Shown: one piece after another, positions 49,490 to 58,280 of the stretch
Numbering within the stretch: position 1 is the stretch's first letter
Layout of the letters: each line of letters starts with the position of its first letter
DNA from: JAGIBJ01 sp032119595
GTDB lineage: Bacteria; Actinomycetota; Thermoleophilia; Solirubrobacterales; Solirubrobacteraceae
Assembly: GCA_032119595.1 (NCBI GenBank)
Contig: JAUMBQ010000007.1
Location: 1-64,000, forward strand
Reading direction: 5' to 3'
Length of the DNA: 64,000 bases
Translations under genes and position numbers: made by a program
The notes under the pieces: generated by a model
The model's database searches: none
What the model was told of the DNA's origin: nothing
The model's input: the letters and a program-made list of their open reading frames with translations, nothing else

Positions 49490-50391
49490 TTGCCCCCGCG
49501 TCCGCGGAGCCAGCTGGAGGCATCCATCGGCTTCCCGCCGGGCGGCTGGATGCGCGTGAGCTTCAGGGCGCCGAGGCGCACGGGCTCCGCGTCGATGTGC
49601 AGGAGGTGGTCGTCGGTCAAGAGGGGTTCGCCTTCGGCGGTGTCGTCGGCGGTCAGGAGGCGGGCTTCGTGCACGCCGAGCATCGAGCCGTCGGGGAGGG
49701 CCACGCGAGCGCCGATATGGGGCGCGAGCGCGCGGACGAGGCGCTCGTTGACCTCGGCCGGAGCCTGCGGATCCAGGGTGCGATCGTCGGCGGTGATCTT
49801 CTCGGCGTACGTGAGGCCATCCTCGGTCTGCGGCACCCAGGTCGGGGGCTGCTCGTCGAGGGCATGGATGAGGAGGTCGGCGCCGAGGGCGGCCAGGCGG
49901 GGCGCGAGCGTGCCGTAGGTGTCGGTCGGCTCGATGGCGATCGTCTCCATGCGGGCAACGGGGCCGGAGTCAAGCCCGGCTTCGAGCTGCATGATGCTCA
50001 CGCCCGTCTCGGCGTCGCCGGCGGCGATGGCGCGCTCGATCGGCGCCGCGCCGCGCCAGCGGGGCAGCAGCGACGGGTGCACGTTGTAGATCGGCACGGC
50101 CGAGAGCAACGGCTCGCGCACGATCGCCCCGTAGGCGCACACGATCAGCGCCTCGGGGTTCTCGTTCAGCACGGTCTGGGTGGCGTCGTCGTCGGCGAGC
50201 TGGTTCGGCTGGAACACCGGAATGCCGAGGGCACGGGCGGCGTCAGCCACCGGCGGCGACTGGAGCTTGCGGCCGCGACCGGCTGGGCGATCGGGCCGGG
50301 TGACGACGAGACTGGGAGCGTGATCACTGCCGGCCAGGCGGTACAGGACCGCGACGGCGAACTCGGACGTGCCGAGGTAGACGGTCCTCAC
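49486..50391 (-). CDS. fmt: methionyl-tRNA formyltransferase
   Basis: 301 residues. The formyl-transfer core is visible: TVYLGTSEFAVAVLYRL, then VREPLLSAVPIYNVHPSLLP with the Asn-His motif, then RWRGAAPIERAI and SIMQLEAGLDSGPV carrying the catalytic Asp. The C-terminal OB-fold begins near residue 210 (LVRALAPHIGARVAL). The ATGA overlaps with def upstream and rsmB downstream show tight coupling of initiator-Met formylation genes. Confidence 0.96.
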   Translation of the reverse strand: MRTVYLGTSEFAVAVLYRLAGSDHAPSLVVTRPDRPAGRGRKLQSPPVADAARALGIPVFQPNQLADDDATQTVLNENPEALIVCAYGAIVREPLLSAVPIYNVHPSLLPRWRGAAPIERAIAAGDAETGVSIMQLEAGLDSGPVARMETIAIEPTDTYGTLAPRLAALGADLLIHALDEQPPTWVPQTEDGLTYAEKITADDRTLDPQAPAEVNERLVRALAPHIGARVALPDGSMLGVHEARLLTADDTAEGEPLLTDDHLLHIDAEPVRLGALKLTRIQPPGGKPMDASSWLRGRGGK

Positions 50392-51137
50392 GCGAGGTCC
50401 GCAGCGGACGGGGCTGCGGCGTCGTCGGATGTCGCGGCAGCGGCCGTCGAGTCTTCGGCCGGAAGGCCGTCGGTGTGAGGCCGGATGGCGGCGAAGTCGC
50501 CCACCGACGCGTCGACCGGATGCTCAAGCGACTCGGCGCCCGCGTCGGACGGCTCGGTCGGCGGCATCGGCGTGCCGCTGCGAAGGGCTTTGAGCGCTGC
50601 GCGACGGGCTTCGGGCGTGGTGCGCTCAAGGATCAGGACGCCGTCGAGGTGGTCGTTCTCGTGCTGCACGATGCGGGCACTGAAGCCGTGGATCTCCTCG
50701 TCGATGGCCTTGCCGTCGACGGTCTGGCCGGTGAGCCGGATCGCCGTGGGGCGCTCGACGGGCACGTGCACGCCGACCAAACTCAGGCAGCCCTCTTCGA
50801 TCGTGTCGACCTCTTCGGTGATCGGTTCCACGACCGGGTTCACGATCGCGCGCGCATCACCGTCGCCGTCGACGCGGTAGACGAACATCCGCAGCGGGCG
50901 GCCGATCTGGGGTGCCGCAAGGCCGACGCCAATGGCGTCGTCCATCAGCGTGACCATGTGCGCGGCAAACGACACGAGGTCCTGGTCGAACTCCCGGATC
51001 GCGATCGCGCTGGTCCGCAAGACCGGGTCGCCGAGCTGCACGATCTGCTTGAGCGCCTCTTCACGACGCGCCTTCTCCTGCGGCGTCAGCTCGTAGCGGT
51101 CGGGGCTTTCCTGTTCCTCTTCGGCCACAGACCCCAT
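50388..51137 (-). CDS. def: peptide deformylase
   Basis: 249 residues; the core deformylase of about 165 residues removes formyl from nascent peptides. Motif 1 is GVGLAAPQIG, motif 2 is EEGCLSLVG with the metal-binding Cys, and motif 3 is QHENDHLDG with two metal His and the catalytic Glu. The N-terminus has a charged extension (about 25 residues). The C-terminal 65 residues are an acidic, alanine-rich tail (DSTAAAATSDDAAAPSAADLA) not needed for catalysis. It overlaps fmt. Confidence 0.95.
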   Translation of the reverse strand: MGSVAEEEQESPDRYELTPQEKARREEALKQIVQLGDPVLRTSAIAIREFDQDLVSFAAHMVTLMDDAIGVGLAAPQIGRPLRMFVYRVDGDGDARAIVNPVVEPITEEVDTIEEGCLSLVGVHVPVERPTAIRLTGQTVDGKAIDEEIHGFSARIVQHENDHLDGVLILERTTPEARRAALKALRSGTPMPPTEPSDAGAESLEHPVDASVGDFAAIRPHTDGLPAEDSTAAAATSDDAAAPSAADLA

Positions 51138-51187
51138 TCTACCGGCGCCCCGAGCCAGCGCGGGCTGCCCCGCCAGCGGGCCGCGCC

Positions 51188-53341
51188 CTATTGCGGGGCG
51201 ACGTCCACGATGAGCTGGGCGCGGAGCCGACTGGCCTTGCCCTCAATGGGCTTCAGCGCGGCCCGGACCGCCGCCACAGCCGGCATGCGGCGCGGCGCCT
51301 TGAGCAGGATCTGTTCGCGCTCCTTGCCCTTGAGCCTGAAGAGCGGCGCCGGACCGAGCACTTCGCCGGCACCGGCCGCCGCCAACGGCCCCGAGATCTC
51401 ACGGGCCAGGTCGCGTGCCGTCTTCTGGTCATGGTGAGCGACCACGATCCGAATGAGGGTCGAGTACGGCGGGTAGCCGAACTGCTTGCGTCGAGCCAGC
51501 TCCTCGCGCAGAAAGCCATCGGCGTCGTGTGTGGCCGCCGCCAGGATCGCCGGGTGCTGGGGGTTGGTGGTCTGCACGATCACGCGACCGTGGCCGTCTC
51601 CCCCGCGCCCCGCCCGCCCGGCGAGCTGCGTGACGAGCTGGAACGTGCGCTCCTCCGAGCGCAGGTCGGGGAACCGCAACGTCGAGTCGGCATCGAGTAC
51701 GACACCCAGCTCGACGTCCGGGAAGTCATGGCCCTTCGCGACGAGTTGGGTCCCGACCAGGACCGCTCGCTCGGCCGCGCCGAAGCGGGCCAGAATCTCG
51801 CCGGGATCGCTGACGTCCGCGTCGACCCGCAGCACGTTCAGCCCGAGGCCCGCGAGTTCCTGTTCCAGCCGCTCGGTCCCGATCCCGTGCTGCGCGATCG
51901 ACACGGAGCTGCACGCCGGGCAAAACCCCGGAACCCGCTCGACATGCCCGCAGTGGTGGCAGTCCATCGTGCCGCGGCCTTTGTGAAGGACGAGCGTCAC
52001 GTCGCAGTTCGGGCAGCCCCACGCGTGGCCGCATTCCCGACATTCCAGGAAGTTCGACCACCCACGCCGATTGAGCAACACGATCGACTTGCGCGCATCG
52101 ACGAGCGCCTCGCGCGTCGTCGGATGCAGCGGCGTCGACTGGCCGCGCATGTTCACGACCTCGACGGGCGGCATCCCGCGGCCGTCGACCCGCTGCGTCA
52201 TCCGAACGACCTCGAGCGCCGCCAGGCTCTCCGGACGCGGCGTCGCCGACCCGCACAGCAGCAGCGCGCCGTGGTGCCGTGCCCGCCAGGCCGCCACGCG
52301 TCGCGCGTCGTACCGCGGGTCCTCGCCGGCTTTGAACGAAGCGTCGTGCTCCTCATCAACGACCACCAACCCGATCTCTTCCAGGGGCGCGAACACGGCC
52401 GACCTCGCGCCGACGACGATCGTCGCCTCGCCCGACCGCACGCGCCACCATTCATCGCGTCGCTCGCCGATCGACAGCTTGGAGTGCATGACCGCGACGA
52501 CATCCCCGAAGCGCTCCCGGAACCGGTGCACGATCTGCGGCGTCAGCCCAATCTCTGGCACGAGGACGAGCACCGTCTGACCGCGGTCCAGCGTCTCCTG
52601 AGCAGCACGCAGATAAACCTCCGTCTTGCCCGAGCCCGTCACGCCATGGAGCAGCAACGCCCCGCCGCCATCCTGGGCCGCGACCTCATTGATCCGGGTC
52701 AGCGCGGCGGTCTGCTCCTCGGTCTGCGGCGGCACCTTCGCCGCGCTCGACCCGACCGCGTGGGCCGCGGGCCGCCGTCGCTCGTCGGCCACTTCGACGA
52801 CCACCAACCCGCGCTTCTCCAGCGTGCGCCACCGCGCGAGCTCCGCCCCAGCCGGGCGCGGGCCTGACGCGATCAACGACTCCAGCAGCGCCCGCTGCGC
52901 CCCACTCAGCGTCGGCGAACCAGCGCCCGCTTCGGCCGCAGCGGGCGTGTCGGCTGTGACCGACGCCTCGCCACCAGCGCCCGCTTCGCCACCAACGCCC
53001 GCCAGCCGCGCCCAAAGCCGCTGCTTCGCCTTGCCCTCGGGCGGCGCGACGAGTGCGAGCGCGCGAGCCGTCGTCGACGCGACATCGTCGGCGAGCCACT
53101 GCGCGAGTTCGACGAGTTCAGGCGTCGTGCTGCGCTCTTCGACCACCTCGACCGACTTGAGCTTCTCGACCGGCCAGTCGCTGTCAGCCAATCGGCCAAC
53201 GACGATCCCGCCAACGCTGCGGTTGTTGAGGTTGATCTGCACGACGGTGCCGACGGGCGCGAGTGAGTCGTCGAGATAGTCGAGCGCCCCCGGCATCCCG
53301 CGGGCCGTGACCAGCGGCAGGACTTGGGCGACGGGCGGCAC
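51188..53341 (-). CDS. priA: primosomal replication protein N' (PriA helicase)
   Basis: About 717 residues from GTG 53341, which gives the family N-terminus VAQVLPLVTARGMPGALDYL; a GTG at 53380 is an alternative. Walker A is LLLHGVTGSGKTEVYLRA and the DEEH box is VVVDEEHDASF. Two zinc clusters are in CRECGHAWGCPNC and DCHHCGHVERVPGFCPAC. In actinobacteria PriA often lacks helicase activity, but here Walker A, with its lysine, and the DEEH box look intact. It restarts replication. def lies 50 bp downstream. Confidence 0.94.
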   Translation of the reverse strand: MPPVAQVLPLVTARGMPGALDYLDDSLAPVGTVVQINLNNRSVGGIVVGRLADSDWPVEKLKSVEVVEERSTTPELVELAQWLADDVASTTARALALVAPPEGKAKQRLWARLAGVGGEAGAGGEASVTADTPAAAEAGAGSPTLSGAQRALLESLIASGPRPAGAELARWRTLEKRGLVVVEVADERRRPAAHAVGSSAAKVPPQTEEQTAALTRINEVAAQDGGGALLLHGVTGSGKTEVYLRAAQETLDRGQTVLVLVPEIGLTPQIVHRFRERFGDVVAVMHSKLSIGERRDEWWRVRSGEATIVVGARSAVFAPLEEIGLVVVDEEHDASFKAGEDPRYDARRVAAWRARHHGALLLCGSATPRPESLAALEVVRMTQRVDGRGMPPVEVVNMRGQSTPLHPTTREALVDARKSIVLLNRRGWSNFLECRECGHAWGCPNCDVTLVLHKGRGTMDCHHCGHVERVPGFCPACSSVSIAQHGIGTERLEQELAGLGLNVLRVDADVSDPGEILARFGAAERAVLVGTQLVAKGHDFPDVELGVVLDADSTLRFPDLRSEERTFQLVTQLAGRAGRGGDGHGRVIVQTTNPQHPAILAAATHDADGFLREELARRKQFGYPPYSTLIRIVVAHHDQKTARDLAREISGPLAAAGAGEVLGPAPLFRLKGKEREQILLKAPRRMPAVAAVRAALKPIEGKASRLRAQLIVDVAPQ

Positions 53342-53479
53342 CCCCTGATCATGGCGGAACCGTCGCCGCACCCTCGCCACGCCGCTCGACGCCCGCCGTC
53401 ACGCCGCAGCGCCCGATCACTCCCCAGCCGTCCAGCCGACGGACGACCTGCGCGCCGCGCGGTACACTGCCGTACCATC

Positions 53480-54961
53480 ATGCCCATGGAACATCTCGAT
53501 GTCCTCATCGTCGGCGCCGGCCTGTCTGGCATCGGCGCGGCTCACCACCTCAAGGAGAGCCACCCGCAGCGCTCGTTCGCGCTGCTCGAGGCGCGCGACG
53601 ACCTCGGCGGCACCTGGGATCTCTTCCGCTATCCGGGGATCCGCTCGGACTCCGACATGCACACGCTCGGCTTCGGCTTCCGGCCGTGGGCTGAAGCCCG
53701 CACGCTGGCCGACGGCCCGTCGATCCTGAACTACCTTCGCGAGACCGCCGAAGCCGACGGCACGACGAAGAAGATCCGCTACGGCCACAAGGTCATCTCG
53801 GCGGACTGGTCCAGCGACGACGCCCGGTGGACCGTCGACGTGGAGCACGACGGCGAGGTCTCCCAGCTCACTGCGAGCTTCGTCCTCAACTGCACCGGCT
53901 ACTACCGCTACGACGAGGGCTTCACGCCCCACTTCGAGGGCCGCGAGCGGTTCAAGGGCGACATCATCCACCCGCAGCATTGGCCGGAGAACTTCGACTA
54001 CGCCGGCAAGCGCGTCGTGGTGATCGGCAGTGGCGCCACGGCGATCACGCTCGTCCCCGCGATGGTCGACAAAGCCGAGCACGTCACGATGCTGCAGCGC
54101 TCGCCGACCTACATCGCGTCGCTCCCCTACGAGGATCCGCTCGCGACCGTTCTGCGCAAGGTGCTGCCGAACAAGGCCACCTTCCCGATCGTGCGCTGGA
54201 AGAACGTGCTCCAGCAGCTGGCCGTGTTCCAGGTCAGCCAGCGCTGGCCGGAGAAGGCAAAGAAGTTCTTCATCGGCCAGGCCGGGCGCCAGCTGCCCGA
54301 CGGCTACGACGTGAAGAAGCACTTCACGCCGACCTACAACCCGTGGGACCAGCGCCTCTGCGTCGTCCCGAACGGCGACCTGTTCCGTGCGATCCGCAAG
54401 GGCCAGGCGTCGATCGCCACCGACCGCATCAAGACCTTCACCGAGACCGGCATCGAACTCGAGTCCGGTGAGGAGCTTGCGGCCGACGTGATCATCACGG
54501 CCACCGGCCTGAACCTCCTCATGTTCGGCGGCATCCAGCTGTCGGTCGACGGCGAGCCCGTCTCGCTGCCGGAGACCGTCGCCTACAAGGGGCTGATGCT
54601 CAGCGGCGTGCCGAACTTCGCCTTTGCCATCGGCTACACGAACGCGTCGTGGACGCTCAAGGCCGACCTTGTCGGCGGCTACATCAGCCGGCTGCTCGAG
54701 CACATGGACCAGGGCGGCTTCACGACCGCGGTGCCTAGGGTCGACGGCGACATCGAGACGCAGCCGCTCCTCGACTTCTCTGCCGGTTACGTGCTGCGCT
54801 CGATCGCGTCGCTGCCCAAGCAGGGCACCAAGGCGCCGTGGACGCTGAAGATGAACTACCCCCTCGACCTCGCCGGGTTCAAGTTCGGCAAGGTCGACGA
54901 CGGCACGATGCAATTTTCGCGCGCGAACGCACCCGCGCCCGCCTCCGTCCCAACCTCTTAG
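53480..54961 (+). CDS. flavin monooxygenase, Baeyer-Villiger type
   Basis: 493 residues. FAD binds at VGAGLSGIG (residues 11-19), NADPH at VIGSGATAIT (181-190), and the Baeyer-Villiger fingerprint FxGxxxHxxxW is complete at 158-168 (F158, G160, H164, W168). It resembles EtaA-type enzymes acting on ketones and related substrates. The start is ATG 53480, with TACACT at 53463-53468 as a -10 box, implying a leader of only a few bases. The SDR gene follows 6 bp downstream and could make or use its ketone. The pair is divergent from priA. Confidence 0.9.
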   Translation: MPMEHLDVLIVGAGLSGIGAAHHLKESHPQRSFALLEARDDLGGTWDLFRYPGIRSDSDMHTLGFGFRPWAEARTLADGPSILNYLRETAEADGTTKKIRYGHKVISADWSSDDARWTVDVEHDGEVSQLTASFVLNCTGYYRYDEGFTPHFEGRERFKGDIIHPQHWPENFDYAGKRVVVIGSGATAITLVPAMVDKAEHVTMLQRSPTYIASLPYEDPLATVLRKVLPNKATFPIVRWKNVLQQLAVFQVSQRWPEKAKKFFIGQAGRQLPDGYDVKKHFTPTYNPWDQRLCVVPNGDLFRAIRKGQASIATDRIKTFTETGIELESGEELAADVIITATGLNLLMFGGIQLSVDGEPVSLPETVAYKGLMLSGVPNFAFAIGYTNASWTLKADLVGGYISRLLEHMDQGGFTTAVPRVDGDIETQPLLDFSAGYVLRSIASLPKQGTKAPWTLKMNYPLDLAGFKFGKVDDGTMQFSRANAPAPASVPTS

Positions 54962-54967
54962 GAACCC

Positions 54968-55831
54968 ATGAGCAAGATCACTGGCCGCGTCGCCGTCGTC
55001 ACGGGCGCCGGCTCCGGCATCGGCCGTGCCCTCGCCCTCGAGCTCGCTCGCCGCGGGGCACGCCTCGCGCTGTCCGACATCAACGAAGCCGGCGTCGCCG
55101 AGACGGCTTCCGAGGCCACCAAGCTCGGGTCGCCCGATGTCATGCACGGCACGCTCGACGTGTCGGACCGCGCCGCCTTCCTGGCCTACGCCGATGAGGT
55201 CGTCGCCCACTTCGGCGTCGTCAACCAGGTGTACAACAACGCGGGCATCGCCTTTTCCCGCACGATCCTGGAGTCCGACCTGGAGGACTACGACCGCGTG
55301 CTCGGCGTCAACCTGTGGGGCGTCATCTATGGCACCAAGGCGTTCCTGCCGCACCTCATCGCCTCCGGCGACGGCCACGTGATCAACATCTCCAGCCTCA
55401 ACGGGATCATGGCCCAGCCGGAGATGAGCCACTACTGCACGTCGAAGTTCGGCGTCCGCGGATTCACCGAGACGCTCCGCATGGAGATGCTCGTGTCCAA
55501 GACGCCGGTGCAGGTGTCGGTGGTGCACCCGGGTGGCGTGGCGACGTCGATCGCGACAAACGCTTCCCGCGACGAACTCGAGCGCAAAGACGGCGGGACG
55601 CCAGAGGAGCAGGCCTTCGCAGCCACGCGCGAGAAGGTCTACAACAAGAAGCTGCTCAAGCTCCCGGCCTCCAAGGCCGCCGAGATCGTCGTGAACGGCG
55701 TGGAGAAGAACAAGGCGCGCATCATCGTCGGCAACGACGCCAAGGCACTCGACGCCTTCATCCGCATCGCGCCGCGTGGTTACCAGCCGCTCGTCGGCCG
55801 GTACTTCGCGAAGATGTTCAAGCAGCGCTAG
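54968..55831 (+). CDS. short-chain dehydrogenase/reductase
   Basis: 287 residues. Rossmann motif TGAGSGIGRALA at 12-23, cofactor-stabilising NNAG at 90-93, catalytic Ser in INISSL (about 142-143), and YxxxK as Tyr156-Lys160. Asp at the end of strand 2 (LALSDINEAG) suggests NAD rather than NADP. AGGAA lies before the ATG. Translated with the monooxygenase, it is probably an alcohol/ketone dehydrogenase; the substrate is unknown. Confidence 0.9.
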   Translation: MSKITGRVAVVTGAGSGIGRALALELARRGARLALSDINEAGVAETASEATKLGSPDVMHGTLDVSDRAAFLAYADEVVAHFGVVNQVYNNAGIAFSRTILESDLEDYDRVLGVNLWGVIYGTKAFLPHLIASGDGHVINISSLNGIMAQPEMSHYCTSKFGVRGFTETLRMEMLVSKTPVQVSVVHPGGVATSIATNASRDELERKDGGTPEEQAFAATREKVYNKKLLKLPASKAAEIVVNGVEKNKARIIVGNDAKALDAFIRIAPRGYQPLVGRYFAKMFKQR

Positions 55832-55846
55832 CGCCACCAGAACGAC

Positions 55847-55884
55847 CACGGGGCCGACGCCGCTTGCGCGACGCCGGCCCCGTG
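55847..55884. terminator. bidirectional terminator between the SDR gene and metK
   Basis: CACGGGGCCG (55847-55856) pairs with CGGCCCCGTG (55875-55884), with further pairing inside the 18-base loop. It sits between the SDR stop and the metK stop, which converge. Confidence 0.75.
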
Positions 55885-55899
55885 AAACACAGTCGGTGA

Positions 55900-57138
55900 C
55901 TAGGCGACAGCCGCCGTGAAGCCTGCGGCCTCCTGGAGGGCTTCGACCTTGTCGAGGTTCTCCCAGGTGAAGTCCGGGTCGTTGCGGCCGAAGTGGCCGT
56001 ACGCGGCGGTCTTCTGGAAGATCGGGCGGAAGAGGTCGAGCTCCTGGCGGAACGCGCCCGGGCGAAGGTCGAACGTGGAGCGAACGGCCTCCTCGATCTT
56101 GGAGCGCTCGATCTTCTCGGTGCCGAACGTCTCGACGTAGATCGAGACCGGGTGCGCGACGCCGATGGCGTACGCGACCTGCACCTCGGCGCGGTCGGCG
56201 AGGCCGGCAGCGACGATGTTCTTGGCGACCCAGCGCGTGGCGTACGCGGCGGAGCGGTCGACCTTGGAGGAGTCCTTGCCGGAGAACGCGCCGCCACCGT
56301 GACGAGCGAAGCCGCCGTAGGTGTCGACGATGATCTTGCGGCCGGTGAGGCCGGTGTCGCCGACGGGGCCGCCGATGACGAAGCGGCCGGTCGGGTTCAC
56401 GAGGAACTCGGCGAACAGCTTGTTCTCGTCGTAGAGGCCTTCCGGCAGGACCGGCTTGACGACGACTTCCCAGAGGTCGTTCTTGACCTTGTTCTGGTCG
56501 TCGTTGATCGACTCCTTGTGCTGCGTGGAGATGAGCAGCTTCTCGATCGCGACCGGGCGACCGTCGCGGTAGCGGACGGAGGCCTGCGTCTTGGCGTCCG
56601 GGCGCAGGTAGTCGAGCTCGCCCGACTTGCGGACCTCGGCCAGGCGCTGCGCGAGACGGTGGGCCGTCTGGATCGCGAGCGGCATGAACTCTGGGGTCTC
56701 GTTCGACGCGTAGCCGAACATCATGCCCTGGTCGCCAGCGCCCTCGAGGTCGATGTCGTCGCTCGAGCCGCCGCGGGCCTCAAGGGCCTCGTCGACGCCC
56801 TGGGCGATGTCGGCCGACTGCGGGTCGATCGCGTTGAGCACGGCGACCGAGTTGTGGGCGAAGCCCTCCTGGCCGTCGGTGTAGCCGATCTTCTCGATCG
56901 TGTCGCGCGCGATCTGCTGAATGTCGACGTAGGAGTCGGTGCGGATCTCGCCGGAGACGACGGCGAGGCCGGTGTTGACGAGCACCTCGCAGGCGACGCG
57001 GGCCTTCTTCGGGTTGGAGTCGGCGGCGAGGATCGCGTCGAGCACGCCGTCGGAGATCTGGTCGGCGACCTTGTCCGGGTGACCTTCGGTCACCGACTCG
57101 GACGTGAAGAGATACTCGTTGTCGGCGTACTGGCTCAT
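55900..57138 (-). CDS. metK: S-adenosylmethionine synthetase
   Basis: 412 residues. The start MSQYADNEYLFTSESVTEGH and GHPDKVADQISDGVLDAIL carry the active-site His and Asp. GAGDQGMMFGYA and GGGAFSGKDSSKVDRSAAY are the ATP and metal-binding hexapeptide-type motifs. ATG 57138 has AAGGA 6 bases upstream; the frame to 57249 adds unrelated residues. It makes the SAM used by the methyltransferases in this window. Its upstream region contains a long inverted repeat. Confidence 0.97.
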   Translation of the reverse strand: MSQYADNEYLFTSESVTEGHPDKVADQISDGVLDAILAADSNPKKARVACEVLVNTGLAVVSGEIRTDSYVDIQQIARDTIEKIGYTDGQEGFAHNSVAVLNAIDPQSADIAQGVDEALEARGGSSDDIDLEGAGDQGMMFGYASNETPEFMPLAIQTAHRLAQRLAEVRKSGELDYLRPDAKTQASVRYRDGRPVAIEKLLISTQHKESINDDQNKVKNDLWEVVVKPVLPEGLYDENKLFAEFLVNPTGRFVIGGPVGDTGLTGRKIIVDTYGGFARHGGGAFSGKDSSKVDRSAAYATRWVAKNIVAAGLADRAEVQVAYAIGVAHPVSIYVETFGTEKIERSKIEEAVRSTFDLRPGAFRQELDLFRPIFQKTAAYGHFGRNDPDFTWENLDKVEALQEAAGFTAAVA

Positions 57139-57155
57139 AGATTCCTTGCGGGTGG

Positions 57156-57234
57156 CCGGCGGGCTCCGGCGAATGGCGTTCCCCAGAGGGGCGGTGACAG
57201 ACCCAAGAGAGTACAGACGGGGCGAGCCCGCCGG
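57156..57234 (-). promoter_or_regulatory. metK upstream region with perfect 11-bp inverted repeat and candidate -10
   Basis: CCGGCGGGCTC (57156-57166) and GAGCCCGCCGG (57224-57234) are perfect inverted arms 57 bp apart. A candidate -10 box TACTCT (minus strand 57213-57208) lies between the arms. If that promoter is used, only the downstream arm is transcribed, so the repeat may act as DNA rather than as RNA structure. No known SAM riboswitch core is recognised. Confidence 0.4.
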
Positions 57235-57357
57235 AACCCCCGACGGCACAAATTGCCCAATTGGCGCGGGGGTTCGGCCTATTTGGGTCGGCAGGCGGGC
57301 GGCACCGCGGGGGCGTGGCCGCCCCGGAGCGCTGGGAAGCCTACGTGGCTAGACGGG

Positions 57358-58119
57358 TCAGCCAGCAGCGATGCGTCGAGCGCCGACATAGTGCTCTGCC
57401 CAGTATCCGTGCGCAATGTCATGCTCCACGACGCCGCTGCTGCTCGTCGCTGAGACTGCGGTCGTGCGGCTGGCGACAATGCCGACGTGTGACGCGCCGG
57501 GGCCGGCAGCATCGAAGAAGACGAGGTCGCCCGGGCGGATCGCGCCCTTCGTGATCGCGAAGCCGCGCCGGTACATGTCGAAGCTCCGACGCGGGAGTGA
57601 GACGTCGGCGCGCCGATACGCCCACTGCACCAGGCCGGAACAGTCGAAGCCAGCGGTCGTCCTCCCCGCGTCGCGGTAGGGCACGCCGAGGGCCGTGCGG
57701 GCCGTGCGCAAGGCTTTCGCCCCGGTCGGCGAGGCCGACCTTGGCGACCGGCGCTTGGCCGCACGGGCCGCCCAGAGCTGCGCCTCGAATCGGTCCGCCA
57801 CGCGGAGGCGCATCGCCCGCAGGGTCTCGACGTTCGCAGCGCCGGTCACGGCCAGGCCTCGGCGGCGTTGATAGCGCCGCGCCGCGGTGACCGTCTTGGA
57901 GCCCCAGAGGCCGTCAGCCCGGACGTGGAGTCGGCGCTGCACGCTCTTCGTCTGCGCCACCGTCAGGAAGAGCTGTTGGCGGCGCAAGGCGTTGGCGACG
58001 TCGCCAGGTGCGGCTGAGGCGGCCACGGCGAGGTTCGTCGGCAACGGTCCGAACGGCACCCCGCTTGAGCAGGCGAGGGCAAGGCTGGTGAGGGCGACGA
58101 GTCGTGTGGTGGCGCGCAT
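57358..58119 (-). CDS. secreted NlpC/P60 peptidoglycan endopeptidase with peptidoglycan-binding domain
   Basis: 253 residues from ATG 58119, preceded by GGGAAGAAG. Signal sequence MRATTRLVALTSLALACSSG; the Cys could also make it a lipoprotein, but the lipobox is poor. Residues about 45-100 match the PG_binding_1 domain (VQRRLHVRADGLWGSKTVTA). The NlpC/P60 core has catalytic Cys in DCSGLVQWAYR and His in GASHVGIVAS. It cuts peptide crosslinks in the cell wall. The gene is divergent from 58281. Confidence 0.88.
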   Translation of the reverse strand: MRATTRLVALTSLALACSSGVPFGPLPTNLAVAASAAPGDVANALRRQQLFLTVAQTKSVQRRLHVRADGLWGSKTVTAARRYQRRRGLAVTGAANVETLRAMRLRVADRFEAQLWAARAAKRRSPRSASPTGAKALRTARTALGVPYRDAGRTTAGFDCSGLVQWAYRRADVSLPRRSFDMYRRGFAITKGAIRPGDLVFFDAAGPGASHVGIVASRTTAVSATSSSGVVEHDIAHGYWAEHYVGARRIAAG

Positions 58120-58280
58120 GGCTTCTTCCCGGCGCTTGAACGCCGGCGATTCGGCGGGCAGCCACGCTAACACGGCTCTGGAAGCCACTCGCCAAGATGC
58201 GCTGCAGTCCTCACCGGGTGAGATCGACCAAACAGCCACGGGGCTCCAGCACCTGCGCGTCCCGACCGATCCACACCGTA

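Noticed and set aside
53417..55849. 810-codon minus-strand ORF opposite the FMO and SDR genes
   Set aside because: Both plus-strand genes have full catalytic motifs; this is a shadow.
57139..57260. Known SAM riboswitch class before metK
   Set aside because: None of the SAM-I, SAM-II or SAM-IV core sequences is recognised; only a long inverted repeat is seen.
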